Shown here one piece after another: positions 32,678-43,272 of a DNA stretch of 64,000 nucleotides. A program made the translations under genes and the position numbers. Source of the DNA: Torymus aiolomorphi. Taxonomy: Eukaryota; Arthropoda; Insecta; Hymenoptera; Torymidae. Below the pieces are notes generated by a model. It was not told the origin of the DNA. It saw only the letters and a list, made by a program, of their open reading frames with translations, and searched no databases. The DNA is taken from assembly GCA_036365515.1 (NCBI GenBank), contig CM070876.1, positions 124,142,810-124,206,809 of the forward strand, in the 5' to 3' direction. Each line of letters begins with the position of its first letter. Position 1 is the stretch's first letter.

Positions 32678-33589
32678 ATGGCTGAGAAATCACCGGTGCC
32701 GAGCACCGAGGGCAGAGCCCTCGACACTGAGGCGATGGTGCGCGGGGTTCTGCGCGCCATCGAGCAGCTCGGGCGAGCTGAGTTCGCTCGCCCGTCTTCG
32801 GTGGTGCTGGAGGAGCTGCCAGAGGCGGCCGGAGCCCTAGCGCTCCCTCCTCCGCCCACCGCATCCCCACCGGCGCCGTACCTGCGCCGACCGAGGGAGG
32901 CCCTCGCCCTCGCAGCAGGAGAGGACGCCACCACCCCGGAGGACGTCCAGGCTGACCCAGCGGCCCCGATCGCCGAAGGACGGGGACCAGCGGTCCCCGA
33001 GGCTATGGAGCCGACGGCGGCCGAACCGGCTCCGCCATCGCCGATGCTGGCCCGCTGGGGGTCATTGGAGCGCCTCCTGGAGAGGGCGCGCATCTCCAGT
33101 CGCCAGGCCTGGGATCGGTTCCTCGCCGAGACACCGTACGGCCGTGAACTCGCCGGACCCTGGGCGGCCCGCATTGAGGGCCTGAGAGAGGAGCGGGACC
33201 TCCTCTCCGCGGCCCGGCGCGTCCGGAAGGAGCGCCGTGCGGCCGAAGAGGCGGCGGCCCGTGCCCGCGAGGAGATCCGGGCCGCCGAGCGAGACGCCTT
33301 TCTCGCGAGGAAGCGGGGAGAAGCGGCCGAGGAGAGGAGGAGAGAGGCCGTTCGTCGGGCCGGAGAAGCGACGATCGCGATGGTGCCGGCCACGGCGCTA
33401 CGGCAGGTTGCGCCGTCGATGCCCCCTCCACTTCATCGTGAACAAATGCGAGGCGATTCCGCGCCGGCGGCGGGAGGATCCCGTCGCCACTGCTATTACT
33501 GCGGACGACCGGGCGTGTCAACGGACTCGAAGTGCCCGAACGCCGCCCGCCATGACAAGACATGGCCGTGGTTCCACAACCGGGAGTAG
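32678..33589 (+). CDS. Third ORF of the gypsy element: coiled coil plus zinc-knuckle-like end
   Basis: An intact 303-codon ORF from ATG 32678 (MAEKSPVPSTEGRALDTE) to TAG. The first 130 residues are Ala/Pro/Glu-rich. Residues about 165-240 form a charged helix rich in RRA, AEE and REE words (likely coiled coil). The C-terminus has HCYYCGRPGVSTDSKCPNAA, a CX2CX10C plus His pattern resembling a retroviral zinc knuckle. No signal peptide or membrane segment is seen, so it is not a typical Env. It lies 33 bp after pol, in the env position. It could be an accessory nucleic-acid-binding protein or a Gag placed after Pol. Function unknown. Confidence 0.65.
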   Translation: MAEKSPVPSTEGRALDTEAMVRGVLRAIEQLGRAEFARPSSVVLEELPEAAGALALPPPPTASPPAPYLRRPREALALAAGEDATTPEDVQADPAAPIAEGRGPAVPEAMEPTAAEPAPPSPMLARWGSLERLLERARISSRQAWDRFLAETPYGRELAGPWAARIEGLREERDLLSAARRVRKERRAAEEAAARAREEIRAAERDAFLARKRGEAAEERRREAVRRAGEATIAMVPATALRQVAPSMPPPLHREQMRGDSAPAAGGSRRHCYYCGRPGVSTDSKCPNAARHDKTWPWFHNRE

Positions 33590-33623
33590 CCACAGCCAAA
33601 TTCCCCGCCAACCCGGGTGTAAG

Positions 33624-33646
33624 CCCCTTCTTCGGGGAACAATAAA
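33624..33646 (+). promoter_or_regulatory. Small hairpin and AATAAA in the 3' UTR
   Basis: CCCCTTCTTCGGGG forms a 4-bp G/C stem, followed by AATAAA at 33641-33646. This is a possible internal polyadenylation signal after the third ORF. Confidence 0.35.
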
Positions 33647-33795
33647 GAAAGGGGTTAACCCCGCATTATCTTGTTAAGAGAATGGTTTTCTTTTCTCTTG
33701 CGCAATACCCCCCTCTTTCAGGAGATCCCGCGCTGCCGTTAAAGATGTCGAACGTGAGGTAGCCGAGCTGACTCTCCAAGGGATAGTCCGCATCT

Positions 33796-33805
33796 GGACG
33801 GGGGG
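33796..33805 (+). promoter_or_regulatory. Polypurine tract
   Basis: GGACGGGGGG lies immediately before the 3' LTR start TGTAACGG, the position and composition expected for plus-strand priming. Confidence 0.75.
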
Positions 33806-34047
33806 TGTAACGGCCTGCGCGTGTACGTGCGCGAGTGTGCATGTATCGGTGTGCGCGAACGAGACATGAGGCGAGTCTCAGCACACCGCGTTGGCACGCA
33901 CTAATGCCCGAAATATAAACATCTCTCAACCTTACGCGAAGAACAAGGCCGAGGAGATGCTTGCGCGTGCCGACGAAGCAGCAGGCAGGGAGTATCGTTT
34001 CGGCCATTGCCGCGAGAAAGGCCCGCAGTGAAAGAGAGAGAGAAACC
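33806..34047 (+). repeat. 3' LTR of the gypsy element
   Basis: Direct copy of 29441-29681. It may extend to about 34063 (GACTGCCGAGAGTGAGA), because GC-rich sequence continues to there before AT-rich Helitron DNA starts. Confidence 0.9.
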
Positions 34048-34063
34048 GACTGCCGAGAGTGAG

Positions 34064-35640
34064 AATTTAATAACTATTTAATAATTATTTTTAATTTAAT
34101 AATTATTTGGAAGGAATTTAATAACTTTTTTATAGAAGATTTTAAAGATGATAAATTAAACAATGCCCTCATACAAATAAATGAAATATTATCATGAAAC
34201 GAAAAATCATGTATAGATTTTGGATTGCCTGAATCAAATAAAATCTTAAAAGTTGAATGTAATGAAGTTAATAAGACTGAAATTTTATTCTGTGAAGAAA
34301 TGTTTAGTAACATGTATACTCAACTAAATTTAGAACAAAAGTATATTTTTGAGAAATTATTAAATAATGAACATAATATTCATTTTATAGACGGTCCTGG
34401 TGGTTCAGGTAAAACATTTTTATACAAAACATTAATTTTTTACTTTTTGTTAAAGAAAAAAAAATGTTATCAATGGCTTGGACTGGTATTGCGTCAATAC
34501 TATTACCAAAAGGAATGACAAGTCATAAAACATTTAAATTACCTTTAAATTTAGAAAGTATAGAAAGTACAATTTTAAAATTAGACTCTGATAAGAAAAA
34601 ATTACGGGAAATAGATGCAATAATTTGGGACGAAGTATCAATGATACCAAAAAAAGCTTTAGACATTGTAGATAAAACATTAAGAGATGTTTGTAATAAT
34701 AATTTACCATTTGGGGGGAAATTAATTGTATTAGGAGGAGATTTTCGGCAAATTCTTCCAGTTATTAAAAACGGTTGTAGAAACACAATTATACAAGAAA
34801 CAATAAAATATTCAGATATTTGACCACTTTTCAATATAATGAAGTTAAAAAAAAATATTCGTTCTAACAATGAAGAATTCGCTTCATTTTTATTAGATAT
34901 TGGAGAGGGAACAATTAATCCATTCAAAGTACGAAACAGTTGGAAAACTGACGATGTTTGTTTGAAAATATATAAAGATATAAATTATAATTTATCTATG
35001 AATAGTGCAATTTTAACGTCTCATAATGAAGATTCAACTATTCTGAATAATAAAATATTAAAATTGATCGATAGTGATAAAATGACTTATTATAGTATAG
35101 ATACTGCTACATATAAGGTGTTGATCTATCAGATGATAATATTTACATAAATCGATAGTGATAAAATGACTTATTATAGTATAGATACTGCTACATACAA
35201 AGGTGTTGATCTATCAGATGATAATATTTACATAAATTTTCCTATTGAATATTTGCATAATATTCGTGAAGGTTTACCTCCACATAAATTAAATCTGAAA
35301 ATTAATGCGATAGTAATGTTAATAAGAAACTTAAGTATAAACGATGGTTTATGCAATGGAACGCGATTAAAAATAATTAGACTATTTAAATACAATGTAG
35401 AAGCTGAAATAATAACAGGTGAAAAATCAGGAAATAAAGTTTTTATACCGAGAATAACATTAACTACTGCAGAATCGTCTTCATTACCATTTATAGTTAA
35501 TAGAAAACAATTTCCTATCCTCTTAGCTTTTTGTATGACAATAAATAAATCACAAGGACAAAGTTTTGATGCTATAGGTATTTATATTAGAAAACCATTG
35601 TTTTGACATGGACAATTATATGTTGCACTATTTACTAATT
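34064..35640 (+). pseudogene. Helitron PIF1-like helicase, C-terminal half
   Basis: Resumes after the gypsy element with KEFNNFFIEDFKDDKL, then MYTQLNLEQKYIFEKLL and an intact Walker A FIDGPGGSGKTFLYKTL. After a frame change come ASILLPKGMTSHKTFKLPL, IIWDEVSMIPKKALD (Walker B DE), GGDFRQILPVI, FASFLLDIGEGTINPF, then FPIEYLHNIREGLPPH, RNLSINDGLCNGTRLKI, VFIPRITLTTAESSSLPF and AFCMTINKSQGQSFD. The order matches Helitron helicase motifs I to VI. It supplies DNA unwinding for rolling-circle transposition. A tandem 84-bp duplication and several frameshifts inactivate it. Confidence 0.9.
35067..35235. repeat. 84/85-bp tandem duplication inside the helicase
   Basis: ATCGATAGTGATAAAATGAC starts both copies, at 35067 and 35151. 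The first copy lacks one A (84 bp against 85), so the duplication also shifts the frame. It is a local slippage or repair scar. Confidence 0.9.
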
Positions 35641-35929
35641 ACGATTTAACCCACGTGCTTACCAATGCGGGATGGATTACGTAGGAAAAAAATGTAGGTA
35701 AAAGAGAGTTCCTCATGAAATGTATAGGTGCACAGAGAGAAATTCCCTAGTAGTTTTGCAAGGTACTATTGTAATTCTCTCACAGACTGCTAAACTGACA
35801 AATTGCTTCCTCATAGAGGAAGTTGTAACGATGAAAAAACTTTCGAGACAAAAAATTTTCAAAAATATGTTTTAAGGCGATATATGTCGATATTTGTTGA
35901 TTTTGAGAAAATTTTTTTTCGAGGATGTA
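35641..35929. other. Spacer, nothing recognised
   Basis: Short AT-rich DNA after the Helitron helicase; no ORF or element end seen. Confidence 0.4.
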
Positions 35930-36060
35930 TGTATGTGTGAGTGTGTGTGTGTGTGTGTATGTGTGTGTATGTGTGTGTGCGTGTGCGTACGCGTGCGTGT
36001 GTGTGTGTGTGTGTATGTGTGTGTGTGTGTATGTGTGTGTGTGCGTGTGTGTGTGTGTGT

Positions 36061-36099
<39 letters not shown>

Positions 36100-36104
36100 C
36101 GTGT
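35930..36104. repeat. (GT)n microsatellite with GC interruptions
   Basis: GTGTGT with GTAT and GCGC interruptions. Repeat frames on both strands are artefacts. Confidence 0.95.
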
Positions 36105-36885
36105 AAACTCTTTATATTTCGGAAACGAATCGACCGATTTTCGTCGGACAAAGACTATTCTCTTCGTCTAGCGAAAAAACTCAATATTATGATAGATTTG
36201 AGTTTTTATTGATTTTCTTTTTTTTATAACCATAAAATGATTTTTAATTTTTATTTTTTTTTTTTTTTCATATCTTACAGTCATTATTAATATAATGAAC
36301 TTTTCTTGAAAGGCATTTAAATTACCTATATTTTCTTTTTTTAATATTTACATTATCTTCACTCTGTCATTTGTTATTAAGGAAAAAGTTTTTATATTAC
36401 ATAAATTAATTTCTCAAAAAATATTTTATTTATCGACTTGAAATTTTAACCACTTATTACACTCATTGAAGACTATATTTGGTTAAAATTTCAAGAGATT
36501 ATCTTCATTTGTTTTTTAGAAAAAAATTATTTTAGAAAAAATTTACGTTTTCGTTGTCACACGATAACAAGAGTAAAAATTATCCAATCGTCCTGAAATT
36601 TGGCACAGATGTAGGTTTTTTATATCTTTACATCCGGTTTGTTGCCCAGAAAAATCGATCTATTACGACCAAAGATATTTGAGGTTATAAATTTTTAAAA
36701 AAAATTTCGAATCGTGTTTACTCAGAAAATACTTGATTTATCAACTTAAAATTTTAACCACTTAATAAACTCATTAAAGACTACATTTAGTTAAAATTTC
36801 AAGGGATTATCTTTATTTGTTTTTCAGAAAAAATGTTTTATAAAAAAAGTAGAGTTTCCGTTGTCGGACGATAATCGTCAGATCG
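36105..36885. repeat. Diverged 308-bp direct duplication with internal hairpins
   Basis: The block from TATCGACTTGAAATTTTAAC (36431) recurs from TATCAACTTAAAATTTTAAC (36739). Each copy holds an inverted pair TTGAAATTTTAACCA and TGGTTAAAATTTCAA (diverged in the second). No coding potential. Confidence 0.7.
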
Positions 36886-37320
36886 ATTATATATTGTCAG
36901 ATCGAGTTCGTTGCCCGTTATCTCGGAGCCCGGCCGAAGAAGGCATTATCTCGGAGTCAGGCCAAAGAAGGCCTTATCTGGTAGTCTGGCTGAAGGAGGC
37001 CTTATCTGGGAGTCCTCCCAAAGAAGGCGTTATCTCGCCGAAAATAGATAATATATAGGCGGTGCCGCCAATTGAAATCTGGGGCGAAAAAATTTGCATG
37101 TGAGATGACGCCTTCTTCAGCCGGACTCTGAGATAACGCCTTCTTCGGACGGACTCTGAGATAACGCCTTCTTCGAGCGAATTCTGAGATAACGCCTTCT
37201 TCGGGCGAATTCTGAGATAACGCCTTCTTGGGCCGGACTCCCAGATAACGCCTTCTTGGGCCGGACTCCCAGATAACGCCTTCTTGGGCCGGACTCAGAG
37301 ATAATGCCTTTCTATTCGGG
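36886..37320. repeat. Inverted minisatellite, about 30-bp units on both strands
   Basis: Left half: four or five units of AAGAAGGCNTTATCTCGGAG type (36900-37045). Right half: seven units in the opposite orientation (ACTCTGAGATAACGCCTTCT type, 37100-37310). A spacer of about 55 bp holds the palindrome GGCGGTGCCGCC. The two halves could pair into one long stem. Confidence 0.85.
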
Positions 37321-37559
37321 AGCGACGATATTAAATGTATTGAGGCGATAAAAATCGCGTGTATATAGGTTTAGATAATCAGGAATTGATTGTACATGAA
37401 AATGTTAAATGGGAAAACGTTTTCTTTAAATGTTATCTATAACTTTTGTATTTAATATTTTTGTGTGAAGCCAAATCCTTCAACAATAAGCGAAAATCGA
37501 CTATTTCAGGTGTATTTGGGCATTAAAAAATTGTTTTTATGGATCTAACTTGTCAGGAA

Positions 37560-37727
37560 TCGATTGTACATGAAAATGTTAAATGAGAAAAAGTTTTGTT
37601 TAACCTTTAGAGGACGGAGGTGGTCGATATTTCGACCAGATGGTCGATTGTACATGAAAATGTTAAATGAGAAAAAGTTTTGTTTAACCTTTAGAGGACA
37701 GGGGTAGTCGATATTTCGACCATAGCT
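37560..37727. repeat. 84-bp tandem duplication with GGTCGATATTTCGACC
   Basis: Copies start at 37560 and 37644 (TCGATTGTACATGAAAATGT). Each holds the palindrome GTCGATATTTCGAC. A third, diverged start lies near 37384. Confidence 0.8.
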
Positions 37728-38600
37728 CCCAGAAAAAAAATTTTCAGTATGAAAAAATTGTCAGTCTTTTAACTAATTTAAATTAATTTAAATTATATAT
37801 TGAAACAGACAAAGAAAATAATGGCTAAGAACGTAAGTAAAGGTGGTAAATGAATAAAAACTGCACAAAAATGAAAAATTTATAATATAATGCAATAGAT
37901 AAAAATAGCATGTTTAAAAATATAAAAATGTATGTAAACAAAAAAAATAGTTGATAATACATAATAAAATGAAAAAAATACGCAATAGAATGTATAAAAA
38001 TATAAGTAATCTAAAAATACGCAATAAAATGTAAAAGAATGCAAAAAGACGTGTGTAAAAGTGTAAAAAAATATAATAAAACGTAGGAATATGTAAAAAA
38101 ATGTAAAAAGAAGTTAAAAAATATAACAAAATAAAAAAACCCGTAGAAAAAAAAGTATAACAAAGCATAAAAAGTAGTTAAAAAAGTATAAAAAAGTATA
38201 AAAAGTAGTTAAAAAAGTATAACAAAGTATAATTATATGTAAGAATACGTAAAAAAAGTAACAAAATACAAAAGGACGTGAAAAAATTGTAACAAAATAT
38301 AATAATATGTAAGAATTTGTAAAAAAAAATCAAAAAACTGTAAAGTAATTTTACAATTTAGGATATTGATGAAAATGTAATGAAATGTAAACAAATGTAA
38401 GGAAACGTAAGATACTAAAAAAGAAGTTAGAAATTGTAATAAAATATAAGAAAGTGTAAGAAGACGTAAAAACCATACGAAATCCAAGAAAAAAGTACAC
38501 TTAGTTACGTTTGTATACATTTTCTTACATTTTCTTATACTAATTTACATTTTCTCACCTTTTCTTACATTTACTTACGGTTTTTTATATTTCATAATTT
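37728..38600. repeat. Low-complexity AT tract of AAAAAGTATAA / AATGTAA type
   Basis: Loose repeats of GTATAAAAAAGTAG and GTAAAAAAATGTAA, inverting to TTTTCTTACATT at 38518-38570. It ends at TTCCGCCAGGGATTAT, a word also found at the edges of the tracts at 47560 and 51905 (CCCTGGC), so it may be an end of the same repeat family. Confidence 0.55.
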
Positions 38601-40445
38601 CCGCCAGGGATTATATTAAATATCAATTTATATAAATAAATTGATAGAATTAAGAGTACATTGAAATTAGGTTAAACTCGGCTATTGTTATGTTTGAATC
38701 GAATTTAATACTAATTTGTAGATAAATGTTCTATCGTTTTAATCGTATATCATATATGAAACTATACATTGAGCCGACTTGAAGTGTCAAAATTGGTGTC
38801 ATGATTCAATCTCAAGATCGATTCAATTTTTTTTATCGACTTGAATCGGCTATTTTTAGCAGAGTGACTTCTATTTAATGTACCGGCTGTGGACAGCCAT
38901 TCTTATACGAGGCACATAATCAATGTTTTCTTGCGAAAAAAGTCAGTTTTAATATTTTTAGATTTTTTAAAGTATACATATCATTATATAAATATCTATA
39001 CATGGGGGAAAAAAGTAATTTGAACAAAGAAACAAATGAAAAGCTTTCTCAGTGTTTTGTCTATATTTCTAGAACAAAAGTAGATAATTTTTTAAAACAA
39101 TTTGGGACATATTGTAAGGGTTCCTCTAGTGAAATAAGTAGAAAAAATCGATTTTCCGTCATTTTAAAGGTGTCTGACCGCTTTCAGTAATCTGAGTTAA
39201 ATAGTTATGCATTTTTCTGCAGATATTGGAATCAGGGAAACATTATTATTTTAAAATATTTCTTTTTATGAAGTAGGTATAACATTTTAAAATCTGGAAT
39301 AAAAAATAACAATATCTTAAAAAATGCATCTTCAAATGATAACAATAATTAATAAAGGTTTGAGATTGCTTAACGTTATCGAAATTTACCAATTGCTTTC
39401 TTTTTCTTAGGTTCATTAAATTTTAGTAAAATTTGTTATTCTAATTCATATAGTTATTTGTAGCAGTCAAACTAAACATAATGTACCAATATCTAGTTTA
39501 AGCATGTAAGGGGCTGATATATTCACTACTTCTTATTTGTTTATTATTCATATTATTTATTTTAAAAATTAGATCAATTCGACTTTTTATCTATTACTAC
39601 TATTTACAACATTTTTCTTATTTTTGCTATATACGTATTATACTTATTCGTAATGAAAATTGTATATTAATCTATATTTATATATAATTCAGTGCTTGAA
39701 AACACGTATTAATCTTGAAATAAATCATAAGACATTCCAATTTCACGATAATAAATGCAAATTAAGATTAGAAAACTTACATGCACTGCACTATGAGACT
39801 TGAATTCTAGTATTTTATATTGTTGAGTACAATATTTTTTTAATAATGGGTCAGTTTCTTTAGGGCAAGACATATTCAATTGTAATATTCAGAATTTTAA
39901 TTTTGTAGAATAAATCTTTCATATATCTTCAACGTTGTATATCCGTTTACAAGTATCTACAATACATTCTCTATTGGTGCAGGAGAAGTTGATACTAGAT
40001 TAGTTACGTAAAGAAAGAATGACAAATCGACGCAACGTTTACATTATTATAAATAAGACATATGCACAGTAGATACGTTAAGCATGTTTATAATTACATT
40101 TGTTTATACAATATCATATAAAAGACTTTTGAAAGAAGAAAGTATATAATTGTGATTACTCGATTCTTTAATTCTTTGTCTACATAACGATACCTTTAGT
40201 ATTAAAATTAAAAAAAATTTTGAATTTCTGTTTACTATCAAAATATATCAGATAAAGTGTATTTTGCAATAATTATTTAAGAATAATATGTATATATTGG
40301 CAACAATTCACGGGTCCTTAGTTGCATCGTCAATTGAATATTAAAGTTAACTTTTTAATTCGGCTCTAACTTAAATGGGAGCATGAAAGTTAGGGCGCAC
40401 AAATTTAACAAATGTATTTTAGTGATGTTTTTAGGGAGTCAGGGG
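38601..40445. other. AT-rich DNA, nothing recognised
   Basis: About 1.8 kb with only short frames lacking motifs. One 62-codon plus frame at 39002 is unremarkable. No repeats or RNA genes seen. Confidence 0.5.
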
Positions 40446-40650
40446 TGTTACGAGTGAGCTATCGTAACTTTTAATAATAAAAAGTGACGGACCCTGGGAT
40501 CGAACCAGAGCCGCCGACTCGCGAGTCAGAAACGCTACCATCAAGCCACGGCCGTCCCCGCGCGGCTTTCTGCTAATCGGCGTCATATTGTAATCGGATG
40601 CCTTGCTTATTTCGTTCTTTTCATATTCGTACGTGTATCTACACGTAACA
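40446..40650 (-). repeat. TRIM LTR (3' copy on minus)
   Basis: Direct copy of 40835-41041 with a handful of differences (GTAAC for GCAAC, CCCC for CACC, ATATTG for ATATATTG). Confidence 0.85.
40486..40556 (-). ncRNA. tRNA-like Pol III unit in the left TRIM LTR
   Basis: Minus strand: 5' GACGGCC and 3' GTCCGTC ends pair, an A-box-like TGGCTTGATGGTAGCG, an anticodon-like arm CTGAC/GTCGG, and a T arm TGG TTCGATC CCA containing the B box GGTTCGATCCC. A TTTTT terminator lies at 40479-40483, just 3'. Confidence 0.75.
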
Positions 40651-40812
40651 CTTCCAGGGCTCAGAAAATCGACGTCATCGTCGATGAAATCTTCTTTATC
40701 GGCTCCATATGCGCTGCTCGGACCTCGTGGAACTGCCACAAAACACAGCGAAATTAATTATCCATGAGACTCTTCTTTATCTCTCGTGGGTTCCAGCGCA
40801 GTTTAGCTACCG

Positions 40813-40832
40813 GCCCCTCAGTTGGATGCCAA
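40813..40832 (-). promoter_or_regulatory. TRIM primer-binding-site-like sequence
   Basis: TGGCATCCAACTGAGGGGCC on minus begins 2 bp inside the LTR, in the position and with the TGG start expected for a tRNA-primed site. Confidence 0.6.
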
Positions 40833-40834
40833 AA

Positions 40835-41041
40835 TGTTACGAGTGAGCTATCGCAACTTTTAATAATAAAAAGTGACGGACCCTGGGATCGAACCAGAGC
40901 CGCCGACTCGCGAGTCAGAAACGCTACCATCAAGCCACGGCCGTCACCGCGCGGCTTTCTGCTAATCGGCGTCATATATTGTAATCGGACGCCTTGCTTA
41001 TTTCGTTCTTTTCATATTCGTACGTGTATCTACACGTAACA
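40835..41041 (-). repeat. TRIM LTR (5' copy on minus)
   Basis: The LTR next to the primer-binding-like site. TG...CA ends are intact on both copies. Confidence 0.85.
40875..40945 (-). ncRNA. tRNA-like Pol III unit in the right TRIM LTR
   Basis: Same sequence as at 40486-40556, including both boxes and the following TTTTT. Its conservation in both LTR copies means that it travels with the element. Confidence 0.75.
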
Positions 41042-41046
41042 GGGGG

Positions 41047-42239
41047 AAGGATGATTTTCACTATAAAATATTAAAAATTGACTGTCGGACCACAACTGCG
41101 GGAATTTGCCGTAGAATCTACTTCGACTGTTAAAGGTAGCTTAATTTATCTCGAAAAAAGTAGTAAAAATAACCATTGAAGCGACTACAACTAATACGAA
41201 ATTTAGCATAAATTCACTAAAAAAAATCAAATAAAAAAGTAAGAGAGGAAACCACACAATTTGAAAGATATGACACCATCAAAAGTAAAGTATCTCAACA
41301 ATTGAAACGATTATAGATAATGTGCGTGGGTATGTGTGTTTATATATGTGGGTGAGATTCAAAAATCTCTGAGAAATGAGAACATTGACTTAAACTACTT
41401 GCTAATTTCTATTTATCTATATTTTTTCGAACCAACTGGTTAAGAAAAGTACACAAAAATATAAAAATTTATTCAAATTTTCTTAAAGGAATCAGGTAAC
41501 AATAGTTGGTTAAGAAAAAAACAAAATAAAAATTAATATCGAAAAATTGAAGAAAATCTTTTAGCTAAGGTATTTGAAAATTTGTTAGGAGTAGAAGCCT
41601 ATTCTAAAATTTCTTGTTATTTTCTATCCATCAATATCTTTTTGGGTCGATCGTATATTATTAAGTTTTTAAAAATGTTAGTATTGTATTATATTAATAA
41701 TATATTTTTGGAAAACAAATATTAAAAGAATTCGAAAAATTTTTTTCAGTCACGGGATTTAGAAATATGTAAGATATAATACGATATTTTTTTTCTTAAA
41801 CTAATATCTAATGTTTCTACAACTTTGCAGGTATATAAAGTGATAATAAAATTAAAACTCTATGAGTAAATTGCAAATCTATTCCGAAAATATATTTCCA
41901 AATAATTGCAGATTTTCCTGGTGGAAATCGGTTCCATTATTCTCCTACTAAAGAACTAGTTTTGCTGGGAGTAGGCTACAATTAAACACTTTTCTATGGC
42001 ATTCATATTCTACAATGAAATCCGCCGGGGAGTCAATGTGTTCCGCACGAACTGGCACACGCTTCTTCTTGAGTATTTCATAGAAATTAAAGTTAGAGAA
42101 AACAAGAAACATGGTCAGCATTTTGATTCCTCAAAGAGAAAGCTTTATAAGGGTGAACAAAATTTTTGAGTCAAAAAATGTTTAAAAAAATGTTTTAAGA
42201 TGTTTGGCTCCAAAATCCGTCGTTGAGGAGTAAGAATTT
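41047..42239. other. AT-rich DNA, nothing recognised
   Basis: No motif-bearing frame or repeat seen. Confidence 0.5.
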
Positions 42240-42302
42240 TTGCGCGCGCGCGTGCGCGTGTGTATGTGTGTATGTGGGTGGGTGGGTGGGTGGGTGGGTG
42301 TG
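42240..42302. repeat. (GC)n(GT)n(GTGG)n microsatellite
   Basis: GCGCGCGCGT, GTGTATGTGTG and then GGTG repeats. Confidence 0.9.
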
Positions 42303-43272
42303 GGATTTAGGCGAGCGGCGCACCCCCAAAAAGACGCACAAAAAACGAGTTGACCGACCACGCAAAGACGCCAGGATCAAACCTATTGGGATCGATGCGC
42401 TATTTTATTATGAACAAAAAATCCTTATGACATTTTTTCGTCACGATGGTCAGTAATTTGTTATTAACAAAAAACTTGTACAATTATAAAAATTTTTAAA
42501 ATCAATGAAACAATAAGTTTTTTAGTTAAATTGCGCAAAAATAAAAGCTTTTTGTTTCTTGTCATTTTTTTGAAAAATGCTTCATTTTCGAGCTACAACC
42601 TATTTAAAGTCGAAAAATTACCAAATCACGACATCTTTGACAATTTTTTTCTCTGCTTCTACTGGAGCTTTTGAAATATTGGAAATAACTCGGCAAAATT
42701 TTTCCTTTAAGGCTATATTTCTTTTATCCAGGCGTCTGGTTTTTCCTCGTGAAATTTTCAATCAAAAACTTGTGAAATTTGCAGTGTTACTATACGAGAG
42801 AATGAATAGCCGTAAAACAAAAAATCGATTTGCAGATAATTTTTTAGGTAAATTGGGCAAAAATAAAATCTTTTTCAATCATGTCATTTTTTAAAAAAAT
42901 ACTTCATTTTGTATCTACAAGCGATTTAAAGTCGAAAAATGACTAGAAGATGTCATTTTTAAAAGAAATATCCTCGGCTTCTAAGAACGAAGATTTACGT
43001 TTTTCAGTAACTGATAATATTCTATTCAAAATGTTACAGAAATTCATTTGTTCCTGCAGTGAAAAGTTACCTTGCAATGATGAAGAAATTTGTTCTTGCT
43101 TACCTAAATGATTTAAATGTTGCGATCTTTGCTCTTGTTCTATATAATGTAGCAATGTAGGATTATCGACTGACGATATTGAAAATGAAGATGAATGTGG
43201 GACTGAAGATTTATTGTACTTATAATAGTTATAATAGTTATAATAATTAGTAATAATAGTTTATATTCTATA
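42303..43272. repeat. AT-rich DNA with a diverged direct duplication (about 320 bp apart)
   Basis: CTTCATTTTCGAGCTACAAC with TTTAAAGTCGAAAAATTACC at 42580 recurs as CTTCATTTTGTATCTACAAG with TTTAAAGTCGAAAAATGACT at 42902. Frames are short and without motifs. Confidence 0.5.

Larger units (their letters stand above)
29441..34047 (+). mobile_element. Ty3/gypsy LTR element inside a Helitron, gag/protease deleted
   Basis: Two direct LTRs of about 241 bp flank pol (RT, RNase H, integrase with an AT-hook tail) and a third ORF. A primer-site remnant joins directly to the RT start, so Gag and protease have been deleted from the 5' side. Flanking DNA is Helitron on both sides, but the Helitron codons do not join and I find no TSD, so insertion was accompanied or followed by deletion. 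LTR copies differ at only a few positions, so the element is fairly young. Confidence 0.9.
40446..41041 (-). mobile_element. TRIM (miniature LTR retrotransposon) with tRNA-like cassette in its LTRs
   Basis: Two direct repeats (40446-40650, 205 bp; 40835-41041, 207 bp) start TGTTACG and end CGTAACA. They flank 184 bp of non-autonomous internal DNA. On the minus strand a primer-site-like TGGCATCCAACTGAGGGGCC lies at the inner edge of the right LTR. GGGG flanks both outer ends as a probable 4-bp TSD. Total length 596 bp with no gag or pol. LTRs differ at few positions, so it is recent. Confidence 0.85.
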
